Source of the DNA: Chloranthus sessilifolius
Lineage: Eukaryota > Streptophyta > Magnoliopsida > Chloranthales > Chloranthaceae
DNA: 64,000 nucleotides
Reading direction: 5' to 3'
NCBI GenBank assembly: GCA_021018995.1
Contig: CM037597.1
Location: 2,617,299 to 2,681,298 of the forward strand
The notes under the pieces were generated by a model, which did not search any database, was not told the DNA's origin, and saw nothing but the letters and a program-made list of their open reading frames with translations. This document shows positions 55,962-64,000 of the stretch, in pieces. A program made the translations under genes and the position numbers. Position 1 is the stretch's first letter; the number at the start of each line of letters is the position of its first letter.

Positions 55962-56803
55962 TCATTTGGTTGGCTTAAAGTTCTCCTCATGATGAATGCC
56001 ATCAGGATTCTCCTTCAACCATTTTTTGAACATAAAGCAGTTCTTTATAATGTGACATTTCTTCTTACAAAAGAAGCACCCATTATTGGCTTGAACTTTA
56101 ACTGCTTTGCCTTTGTCTTTTCGGTTATTGTTGAAATCTCGTTTTTTGAAAATTTTCTTGCTACTCTTATTGAAGGTTAAATGCGCAGATTCAATTTTAG
56201 AGCCTTTAAGACGTTCTTCTTCAGCAACACAAAGTGTGATAAGTTGAGTCAGATCTCATTGCTCCTTTTGAGCATTGTAGTTGACTTTAAAAGTGTCATA
56301 AGCGCTTGGCAATGACCGAACACCCATGTGAACTACCAGTGCTTCTTCAAATTTAATACCTTGTTGACGAAGTCTAATAGTCAGTGTAAATAACTTAAGA
56401 AGATGCTCACGAATGCTTCCATTACCATCATACTTAAGGTTCATGAGTTGACCCAAATACTCATACTGTAAAGCCTTCTTTGAGCCTATAAACTGATTCT
56501 GAATGTTCTCAAGTAATTCCTTCGTTGTTTCGGTAGATTCTATATATCTTATCGAATGACTTCACTAATAGAAGCACGAATAATCATCATGGATAACCTA
56601 TTAGCCTTCTCCCACCGAGTAAAATAAGTCTTTACAGACGCCGTAGCATTCGCTGGTGGAGGGGAAGACTTGCTCTTCGTAAGAACAAAGTCATACTTTG
56701 AACAACCAAGAATGATCTCAATGTTTGTTTTCCAAGAAGTATAATTAGAGTCATTCAAATGTTCTATCCCTGCCAAACTTTTCTGAATAGAAGTCCCTTC
56801 CAT
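55962..56803 (-). pseudogene. Copia gag polyprotein, disrupted
   Basis: The start frame gives LAGIEHLNDSNYTSWKTNIE and FVLTKSKS, the usual copia gag N-terminus (UBN2-type gag domain). After a stop and frameshift near 56560-56540 it continues with TKELLENIQNQFIGSKKA, LMNLKYDGNGSIREHL and LTIRLRQQGIKFEEALVVHM, up to a second stop near 56257. The end is LIT-LCVAEEERLK, then a CX2CX4HX4C zinc knuckle (CFFCKKKCHIIKNC near 56080) and FKPTK-stop (55962-55964). Two or more lesions make it non-functional. Confidence 0.88.
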
Positions 56804-59050
56804 TACTCTACAATTTCAAAGAATAATAATAAATGCATCACTAGTGAATGAAAAAATGTCATGAGACCATAAAATCCACCAAGGATATAGACAATAAATG
56901 CATCACTAGTGAATGAAAAATATTACGAAACCATAAAATCCAAAAGACAATGTCCACAAAGGACTCCAAAATGACTATAAGTCATTAATATCCACCAAGG
57001 GTATAAACACAATAACATATCACCAAAAGATCTAAAAGACCAATGTCCACAAAGGACTCCAAAATGACTTTAAGTCATTAATATCCACCAAGGATAAAAC
57101 AATTCGTATTAGGGGTATGAACGAATTGATTAGAGTGTTTTATCATGTGCAATTAATCCACTCTTTGGATATAGATAATGTGCATCATCCAGCATCACCT
57201 TTGGGCAGAAACTAAGTGTACAACCTATCCTCTCCCTCGGGGCGCAGAAAAATGTGCGCAGACCTAATCGCTTATGTTTTCGATTTGATCCCGATGATTC
57301 ATTACCTTTGGGCAAGAGAATCATCATTCTCTCCCCTTCACACTTACAACTATTCTACTCACCCCATTTACACGAAATTAATGAATCACCTTTGGGCAGA
57401 ATCAATAATTTCATGCAAATCAGTGCACAAGGTGATCTTAATGAGATAAAATCTCAAGATTCAATAAGCAATAATCTCTATAGAATGGTCACCTTTGGGC
57501 AGATCCAATCCTACTTCAATTATAATCTCTCGAACGACCACTTTAGCGGTCTTCCTTAACCCCATTGGAAAGACCTAGACCTGATATGTCTAGTCTCAAG
57601 AGTTTAACCAACTCACCGTAAAGTGCATATGCATAGCCATGCTCATAGTCAAGAAAATCATGAAATAATATTTAAATAAATTTGAAATGACAAAACTTAG
57701 TTATAGACCTATGAGCTTGCATACACATACACTTAGATCATAGGATCAAACTAAAGATCTAAAAGCACATATAATAACAATACACCAGACACATCATTAG
57801 GGTTACCGTATAATACATTAATTATTTTCGATAATAAGTTCAATGAATTAGGCTCGACGAATAAATGAAAATCAACTACTCAAAAGCTAAAATCAGACTT
57901 AAAATAGCCCAATATGCTTAAAAATAAATAAGTTTTCTAATGGGCCTAAACAAGACTCAAGAAAAATAAACCATTATAAGCCCACAATCATAAGGTCCAA
58001 ACTATTATAAGCCCACAAACATATTCTTTCTAATAATCAAGCCCAAAACAAAACTTGATCCACTAAGAAAGCATACACCATTATAAGGTCCATAACCCAT
58101 GAGCATATTTGGGGCCATAACAACCCAATGCCTAAATTTGAAATTTATTAGTCAGAAGAATTGGGTGTACCGTACACCAAGACTTCACATGCAACCTTTA
58201 TGATCTCCCAAAATAATTGTATAAGAAAATATTAATTTCAAATATTATTCAATTTAGGTAAAAGTAACTTATTTTCTCAATATATAATCACTTGTATATA
58301 AGTAACATGAAATTCCCACCGAAATACAAACAAATATATATATATTTATTTAACACAGGATCGTAAGACCCATGTTCATCTCCAAGAAAACTCCAAACAA
58401 CATATACACTTTTTTACCCAAAACATAATTTCGTCGTTATTTAGGGGGCTGGTGTCTTCCCAAACTAAGAGTTTTTTTTTTTTTTTTTTTTTATATCGCA
58501 TGGGCTCACATAAATTAAATTAAGTTGACCGAGTATACGCATCTACTAGAAGACCAAATTGGCTAGGGAATAGTGCATTTTAAATTTCAAACTCACCTAG
58601 TCAAAGCCAAACCAATCTTTGCTTGGCTCATGCTTCTTGTACCTTATCGTCATGAAAATTTTTCACTTGTATAAAATATTATATCCAAAAGAAAAACTAT
58701 TTCCACAACCCTAAAAGTGTAAAAAGATAATATATAAAACGCAAGTGAATAATCATGAATTGGTTCAGGTACTTGACTCAAGCACTACCAATAGTGCTCG
58801 GATCATTCTACTTACGACTCAAAATTTCATCTTCAATATTAGGGCTCGCAAACCCGGTTACGTAGGTACATAATACCAAGTAAATTCCAACGTAGCGAAT
58901 CATCACATTAAATAAAACGAAATCTCGATCAAATTGGGGAATAAAAGGTGAAAAAGGATAAAAGGAGAGATGCCCCCATCTTCAACCATTTAAGTAAGAT
59001 AATAATATACAAATATATTTTAATGCTTCGATCAATCATGGGCTAACCTT
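56804..59050 (-). other. Long retroelement leader with tandem duplications
   Basis: Two about 70-bp repeats at 56825-56940 (AAATGCATCACTAGTGAATG twice) and a 92-bp repeat (CAATGTCCACAAAGGACTCC at 56949 and 57041). CACCTTTGGGCAGA-type words recur near 57196, 57303, 57389 and 57490. Open frames in this stretch have no family features. Confidence 0.65.
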
Positions 59051-59062
59051 TCTCTGATACCA
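59051..59062 (-). promoter_or_regulatory. Primer-binding site (initiator tRNA-Met)
   Basis: On the minus strand CTAACA-AT-TGGTATCAGAGA: LTR end, two bases, then the PBS. This fixes the element's orientation. Confidence 0.88.
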
Positions 59063-59064
59063 AT

Positions 59065-59131
59065 TGTTAGATCTATTAATTCGACCACTCAAAATAATTG
59101 CCCTAGGATCTAGGCGTATGATCAATCATCC
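59065..59131 (-). mobile_element. Truncated 5' LTR of the gag-only element
   Basis: TGTTAGATCTATTAATTCG to GATCAATCATCC matches 54565-54630, then homology ends. Confidence 0.85.
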
Positions 59132-59579
59132 TCAGGTAAGCCGTCATTCGATAGAAGACGCCCGAAAGTAAAATGTCAAACAACCCTAACCATCTAATTG
59201 CATGTCAAATTTTAGATAGTTGATCATAAAATTTTCAACCATCTATTTAGCAATCTTGTGCAATGTCGAGCATTTTTTAAATATATGATATGAGTTGCCA
59301 ACATGTATTGTCCAGATTGACCAGATTCATGACACATGACCCTTCATAGATATTTCATATTTTCATTACATTACAACTTGTATATATATTCAGACTTTTT
59401 GCATAAATAGATAAAACAGAAATCAAAACAGAGAACCTAAATGGTTGAAGCATATTTTTCACAAACCAATTCAGAAAGTAATGCATGAACAAGATTCATC
59501 TAAATACATGCAGATAATAGAAAAATCTTATCGAGATCCCACTAACTTCACAGAACCTCAATCTCAGGCATGCACCACT
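59132..59579. other. No gene recognised
   Basis: Unassigned spacer after the LTR truncation. Confidence 0.5.
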
Positions 59580-59715
59580 ATCGATTTCTTATCGGTTCGG
59601 TTTCGATTTTTTAACATTAAAATCGAAACCGAACCGATATATCCCAAAATTGAAACTGAACCGAAATTCAGGTCGGTTTCGGTCGGTTTAGGTCGGTTTC
59701 TGCACAGCCCTAGAT
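59580..59715. repeat. GGTTCGGTTTCGG element, truncated
   Basis: TATCGGTTCGGTTTCG to CGGTTTCTGCACAGCCCTAG; the right end is the AGGGCTGTGCA terminus of the family. Confidence 0.55.
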
Positions 59716-59849
59716 ATATTGGTGAATTGAAAAAACAAAAAACTACTTTTCTTTGGCTTCAATTGGTTGAACCCTATATGGCATTCAACTTCGAGTGTGA
59801 TGGAATCAGATGCAAGGTGTCAAATATCGGCCGATATATCTATATATAT

Positions 59850-60200
59850 CTCCATTAGGTCCTCCAATGGAGAAAGGTGACCATCCTCCAAAATACACAT
59901 GGAGCTCCACGTGGCACTAAAAATACTGTTTGAGTGCCACATGGAGCACGGGTGGACGGTTTAGATCAATATTAAAAAAAAAAATTTGAAAAAAGCTTCT
60001 TAAACCCACAAGTCAAAGTTTGACAGGTTTTATTGTTCCACATTTCACGGTTCAAAAAACACATGGTGGAGATGAGTTTTCAATTCTTTTTTTTCATAGA
60101 TGATCTAAGTAATGCACCTAAGCTCCACGTGGCATCGAAAAAATATTTTGGGTGCCACGTGAAACTCCACATGAAAACTTGGAGGACGAACACATTTTCT
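59850..60200. mobile_element. Mutator-like MITE (CCGTCCTCC family), inverted copy
   Basis: Opposite orientation to 11400-11736: TAGGTCCTCCAATGGAG at the left, TTGGAGGACGAACACATTTTC at the right. Shared internal words include GGAGCTCCACGTGG, CAAAGTTTGACAGG (CAAATTTTGACTTG side) and TGGTGGAGATGAG. Confidence 0.75.
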
Positions 60201-60562
60201 TATATAATAATAATAATAATAGTATTATTATTATTATTTTATTTTTATTTTTTTAAATAGATCAATAAGTATTGACAGATTCGTATCAGTCCTTCAAGGA
60301 CTGATACCTGATACCGATACTGATTTTGTTACCATGATTAGATGTATAAAGCGTCTTCACGAGAGATGAAAGAGTAGAGGCCATGAAGGTAGAGATTCCG
60401 ATTTGAAATCCGGTATAAGGTTCAACTAATTGGAGCTGATCAAAGCCAAAAAAGAGTCACATCCACACAACAAAACCGAAAAACAGTAAATATTGGTAAA
60501 AGGGTTTTGAGAACCATAACTTCTAGTACTTTTCAGGGCATGCAAAATGCTTTGATAACAAA
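60201..60562. other. Spacer with AAT repeat and GATACC MITE fragment
   Basis: (AAT)n at 60205-60240 and a short GATACC(T)GATACCG fragment at 60270-60345. The 3' UTR of the next gene probably lies at the upper edge. Confidence 0.5.
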
Positions 60563-61072
60563 TCAAGATGACATTGCAAAGGCTAATGGCAATTCGCTCT
60601 CACGGCCGTCCCTCAATTCCGACTCCTGACCCCCATGCGATGTCGTCTCCCCAACATTTCCTTTTTCTATATCGGCGTCACCACCGATAACTGTGGCCGG
60701 ACCAAATCGAACCCTCCGCTCGCCACCGGGAGACTCCGATGTTGGACTCTCAACCGTGGCATTGGTCGGGTCGCAAGAGACCGGCACGACCACCGCGACC
60801 CGATTGGTGTTTCTCTTCTCAATTCTCTTCGTAAAACATCTATACATGCATATGAAAAATGTATAAATGTATGTGAGAATCCAAAATAGCCATGGAATTC
60901 CCACAAGACTCATCCCAATGTAGGGATACCAATACGTAGATTTCGTTTCGGGAACCGAAATGTATATTATGAAGAAAATGGCACCGACGAGTATCAATAA
61001 GAGGAAGAGGAGAGAGATGAGCCATATACATATTGAGCGCCCCCTCCCCTCTGATGGCGGCTTTGTTGCCAT
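60563..61072 (-). CDS. Small two-TM membrane protein, plant-conserved, function unknown
   Basis: An intact single-exon minus-strand frame of 169 codons. Residues 1-13 are polar. A first helix spans about residues 14-39 (LISLLFLLLILVGAIFFIIY), a short loop SVPETKS follows, and a second helix covers about 48-76 (YIGMSLVGIPWLFWILTYIY). A basic CMYRCFTKRIEKR follows and then a soluble acidic tail with RRVRFGPATVIGG and a terminal ESELPLAFAMSS. Both host-like composition and the absence of stops distinguish it from the transposon debris around it. I remember plant proteins of this layout (two helices, VRFG and ESELPL end) only as uncharacterised. A CT-rich (GA on the coding strand) tract lies 40-80 bp upstream of the ATG, a usual position for a plant leader or core promoter. 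Residue positions are approximate. Confidence 0.82.
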   Translation of the reverse strand: MATKPPSEGRGRSICIWLISLLFLLLILVGAIFFIIYISVPETKSTYWYPYIGMSLVGIPWLFWILTYIYTFFICMYRCFTKRIEKRNTNRVAVVVPVSCDPTNATVESPTSESPGGERRVRFGPATVIGGDADIEKGNVGETTSHGGQESELRDGRESELPLAFAMSS

Positions 61073-61108
61073 TCAACGGTATCAATCCGATATTGATCTG
61101 ACGGCTGA

Positions 61109-61111
<3 letters not shown>

Positions 61112-61153
<42 letters not shown>
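61112..61153. repeat. (CT)n microsatellite in the 5' leader
   Basis: About 20 CT units, (GA)n on the coding strand of the small membrane-protein gene, 40 bp upstream of its ATG. Confidence 0.95.
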
Positions 61154-61158
<5 letters not shown>

Positions 61159-61369
61159 CTGTTTGCTAGGGCTTGGAGGAGATCCATGCCGAGCTCATGG
61201 CTTGGAACCCAAGGCTTTCACATTTGCGGGTGGACATGTTCAAAATGAGCCTCACGTAAAAAGTGGACATATGAGAGAAGGGCGGGAGGTTAGACAGATG
61301 CATTCCCTATATATCTAGAGGAATATCCTAAATATTACGAAAGTATATGCCTATATATATATATATATC

Positions 61370-61460
61370 AAATATTGGCCGATATCAACACATATCGGTG
61401 ATACATATCAATTTTCCGGCCAACCAATACCCATCAACCCCCGATACGTATAGGTATTGA
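61370..61460. repeat. GATACGTATCGG family fragment
   Basis: ATATTGGCCGATATCAACAC and CCGATACGTATAGG; no termini. Confidence 0.5.
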
Positions 61461-61509
61461 CTAATTCAAAAAGTCTCTTTCCCATGTTTTTTAGTGGTTC
61501 AAAAAGTCT

Positions 61510-61790
61510 TGTGGCAGATGGAGATCATGTTTGGCCCCAATCTATCATAGAGTGAATCTTCGGATCATGTCTAACTTATCAGATGATCCGATTTTTATTT
61601 CACATGTCACAAATCCCCAAAATATGGATTTTAAATCTCATGACACACCAGCTCACTCTCAAACATATTTTAAGGCCATATTTTGAGAATCTATGACAAG
61701 TAGAATAAAAAACTTACCGTCTGATAGGTGATATATGATCTCAAGATCCTTTTGGTGGAAAATCTGGGTGAAACACGATCTCTACACTAC
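61510..61790. mobile_element. Foldback MITE related to 22637-22992
   Basis: GAATCTTCGGATCATG... and ...ATGATCTCAAGATCC are inverted, with TTTATTTCACATGTCAC/AAGTAGAATAAAAAAC between. Confidence 0.55.
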
Positions 61791-61794
61791 AAAA

Positions 61795-61948
61795 GATAAG
61801 ATTATTAATGGCAATTTTTTGCAATCAAAAATTGCCGCTATTAACCAAAAAAAATTATTAAGACTATTAGCGGCAAAAATATTAGCAGCTGTTTTTTGTC
61901 AATAACCGCAGTTTATAGTTGCCGCTAACAGTCTTATTTTTTGTAGTA
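61795..61948. mobile_element. CACTA-type MITE
   Basis: CACTACAAAAGATAAGATTA and the complement of the right end TACTACAAAAAATAAGACTG are inverted repeats continuing into AATGGC/GCCGCT. The 3-bp target duplication CTA is present on both sides (61792-61794, 61949-61951). Confidence 0.82.
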
Positions 61949-61951
61949 CTA

Positions 61952-62784
61952 TCATCTTATCTGAAGCAATTAACAAGTTCTAAGAGTTCTAGGTTGGTAG
62001 TGCTTTCAAGAAACGCTGGTGCATTTAGAGAAACTAAAAAAAGCAGGTGCATTTTATATGATGTGACCACTTTTTTCGGAAATGTGTGATGTAACAACTT
62101 CAAGTAAAGGCTACTTTTTGTGTGATGTGAGAGGGCTTGTATCATTTCACACTTCAACCGTAGCAAACGATTATTTATTTTATTATAATTATATAGGCCG
62201 ATGGGTATCTATTGAATCATATTCCTTTATGGACTGATACTCAAGTCTGATATTGATTTTGACACCTTGTATATAATTGGATGCCTTTAAATATTAAGAT
62301 CTCACATATTTCTGAAATCCTAATTTTTGTGAAACTCTTTTAAAACATTTTTTCTAGCCTAATAACCTAAAACATTTGTAAAATAGATATGTATTTCTAA
62401 AGTCTCCTTAAATTCATCCACTTAATCTTTGACCCATTGACTATTTTCAATAAGATTGTAATTACGCTGAAACCTAATTATAAGGTACCTTTTTTGGGAT
62501 TTGTGTCATGTAAAATGAAAAAATTGTCCGTCTGGCTTTGCGCCCATGATCACAAGATCCTTTGTGTGTAAAGATTGGGACAAATACAATCTCCATCAAC
62601 TTATTCAAAGTAGTCAATGGTTTTCAACCTGAGTGAATTGAAAGATTCGATTGATGAATTTAAAGGAACTCTATGTAATTTGAAATTTTCAATGGATGAA
62701 TTTAAAGGAACTCTATGTAATTTACACTTGTATCCCGTTCACCCCTCCTAACACTCCTTAATTAATTACGGTGTCAACACTGGT
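61952..62784. other. No gene; fragments only
   Basis: 62195-62265 ends in a GATACC-like terminus; 62490-62640 is part of the 22637 foldback family; 62663-62725 has a 43-bp duplication (GAATTTAAAGGAACTCTATG twice). Confidence 0.5.
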
Positions 62785-62961
62785 TAATGGCCGGTTAGGT
62801 CCTCCAATTGAGGAGAGTGACCGTATTGGAGGAAGGTGCCCGTTCTCTAAGATATACATGGAGCTCCATGTGTCATCGAAATAGTATTATAAGTGTCACA
62901 TAAAGCTCTATAAAAAATCTTGGAGGAAGCTCACCGTCCTCCATCAATGGACTGAACCCTT

Positions 62962-62962
<1 letters not shown>
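62785..62962. mobile_element. Mutator-like MITE (CCGTCCTCC family), internally deleted
   Basis: GGCCGGTTAGGTCCTCCAAT at the left and CTCACCGTCCTCCATCAATG at the right; GGAGCTCCATGTG remains but the middle about 170 bp is missing. Confidence 0.7.
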
Positions 62963-62997
<35 letters not shown>

Positions 62998-63013
62998 GAT
63001 ATATATATATTAG
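62963..63013. repeat. (CT)n(TA)n compound microsatellite
   Basis: CT units then TA units directly after the MITE. Confidence 0.93.
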
Positions 63014-63178
63014 TAATAATCAAACAAAGGAACATTTTCGTCCTTCTACACCTGCTAAGTTCCACATATTCTTGTACCGTCAAACTACGGATTGATTTTG
63101 TGAAAGGTGGATCAGTAAAAGGAGTGACGTTTAATCTTTGTGAGATCATGAATCTTGTACTGAAGGTGTATTTAGAAG

Positions 63179-63497
63179 CATAGTCACCCAAGCCGGGGTT
63201 GGGTAATAATTTGGGAAGGTTAAAATTTGGAAAATACGGAAATTTAGGGAAAGTTCTGAGAAATATGTGGAGAGAAAAAATAAATAACAAATACGATTAA
63301 AAAGTATAATTTTTTTTTAAATGTTAAAAAAGCACAATTTATTATACAACTTTGGAATTATTCATAATTTGTTTGCGAACTTTTAAAAGCACATGATTTT
63401 TGAACAATTTATGAATAATTTGAGATTAATTTGCAAAACCTCAAATTCATGAATTATTCGCAAATTTTTTAAAAATTCAGCGAATTTGGTGACTATG
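63179..63497. mobile_element. hAT-type MITE (CATAGTCACCAA family)
   Basis: CATAGTCACCCAAGCCGGGG to GAATTTGGTGACTATG; flanks TTTAGAAG (63171-63178) and TTTAAAAG (63498-63505) agree at 7 of 8. Confidence 0.85.
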
Positions 63498-63515
63498 TTT
63501 AAAAGTAGTTGGTGT

Positions 63516-63693
63516 CATAGTGTCAAATTTCGTTTTCAGTAATTTTTTAGTGGGGGACCTTTCGGATTAATTTCGATACCTTCCAGAAAAAATTAGACAA
63601 AGTTTCCGGGATTAAAACTATAAAAAATATATATTTGATACTTTTAAAAAAAATTACTATAATATATACCAAATTACTAACATATTTAAAATA

Positions 63694-63733
<40 letters not shown>

Positions 63734-63811
63734 AATTAAAAAAAATACCGAAGTTTCGCCCAAAAATACCGAAATTACCGAAAAATAATTTCGGCGAAAT
63801 TTGTCACTATG
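63516..63811. mobile_element. hAT-type MITE (CATAGTGACAAATTT family)
   Basis: CATAGTGTCAAATTTCG to CGAAATTTGTCACTATG; flanks GTTGGTGT (63508-63515) and GTTGGTCT (63812-63819) agree at 7 of 8. (AAT)n at 63694-63729 lies inside. Inverse orientation to 47636-47972. Confidence 0.85.
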
Positions 63812-63894
63812 GTTGGTCTTAGGTTTCGGGAGTCATTACCTGCACACACTAAGTCGCATTTGCACAAAATTTAAATGAAAAACTTGGTATTTTG

Positions 63895-64000
63895 GGGACG
63901 AGTGACATGTGGAGACACCATCTAAGCCGTCTAATTTGAAGGCTGCAATCAAAAGATCTTTAGTGCAAAACAACATCGAAACATAGGAGAGATTTTTTCC
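63895..64000. mobile_element. Foldback MITE (23231 family), cut by window end
   Basis: GTGGAGACACCATCTAAGCC and GTCTAATTTGAAGGC match the left arm of 23231-23464. Confidence 0.6.

Larger units (their letters stand above)
54565..59131 (-). mobile_element. Gag-only copia derivative
   Basis: In minus orientation: truncated 5' LTR (59131-59065), PBS (59062-59051), a leader of about 2.2 kb, gag (56803-55962), about 0.9 kb without pol, polypurine tract and 3' LTR (55062-54565). Protease, integrase, RT and RNase H are all absent. The LTR shares CCTAGGATCTAGGCGTATGA with the copia element at 5.5-9.8 kb, so the two are distant relatives. There is no target duplication because the 5' LTR is cut. Confidence 0.85.

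Noticed and set aside
59837..60200. Possible TA target duplication of the inverted CCGTCCTCC MITE
   Set aside because: Flanks lie in TA/AAT microsatellites, so a match carries no weight.
60840..61187. 115-aa minus frame overlapping the small membrane-protein gene
   Set aside because: Shadow frame that reads through the GA microsatellite (RERERE).

Overview
The window is nuclear DNA of a flowering plant. The evidence is spliceosomal introns, plant-type Ty1/copia elements whose primer-binding sites match initiator tRNA-Met, hAT, Mutator, CACTA and Helitron elements, and two single-copy genes of plant-conserved type. Which angiosperm lineage it comes from cannot be decided from the sequence. 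The region is AT-rich and transposon-dominated: only two ordinary host genes are recognisable in 64 kb, both on the minus strand. They are a seven-transmembrane protein of the CAND1/At1g57680 type (last exon 15876-17138, probable small upstream exons near 17.44-17.48 kb and 18.87-18.90 kb) and a small two-transmembrane protein of unknown function (60563-61072).

Layout. 0-5.5 kb: a decayed hAT transposase gene with its intron and 5' non-coding exon, TGTGACACATG minisatellites, a short LTR-like remnant and a block of roughly 40-bp repeats. 5.5-9.8 kb: a rearranged copia retrotransposon whose 3' ends face each other. 9.8-15.6 kb: mainly MITEs. 15.6-19.1 kb: the 7TM gene. 19.3-30.1 kb: a dense field of hAT-, Mutator- and CACTA-type MITEs and a tRNA-derived SINE, ending in a 124-bp tandem array. 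30085-39523: a complete 9.4-kb Mutator-like element (MULE) inserted into that array, with about 80-bp terminal inverted repeats and a perfect 9-bp target duplication. 40-45 kb: an LTR-like stretch and a probable non-autonomous Helitron. 45-54 kb: more MITEs and a GC-rich LTR-like island. 54.6-59.1 kb: a gag-only copia derivative. 59.1-64 kb: the small membrane-protein gene, then further MITEs.

The most unusual object is the MULE. It carries a broken mudrA-type transposase (plus) and, converging on it, a broken multi-exon Ulp1-like cysteine-protease gene (minus) whose catalytic Cys-Gly is replaced by Arg-Arg. Every intron longer than about 100 bp, the gap between the two genes and the 5' leader are filled by arrays of 20-24-bp self-complementary units (AATCG-NNNN-CGATT type), and one end holds a near-perfect palindrome of about 360 bp. 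The same 22-bp motif recurs in a small array 3 kb outside the element.

Many MITE boundaries are supported by target-site duplications read directly in the sequence: 8 bp for hAT, 9 bp for Mutator, 3 bp for CACTA, 12 bp for the SINE. Family names are my assignment from termini and duplication length. No database search was possible.
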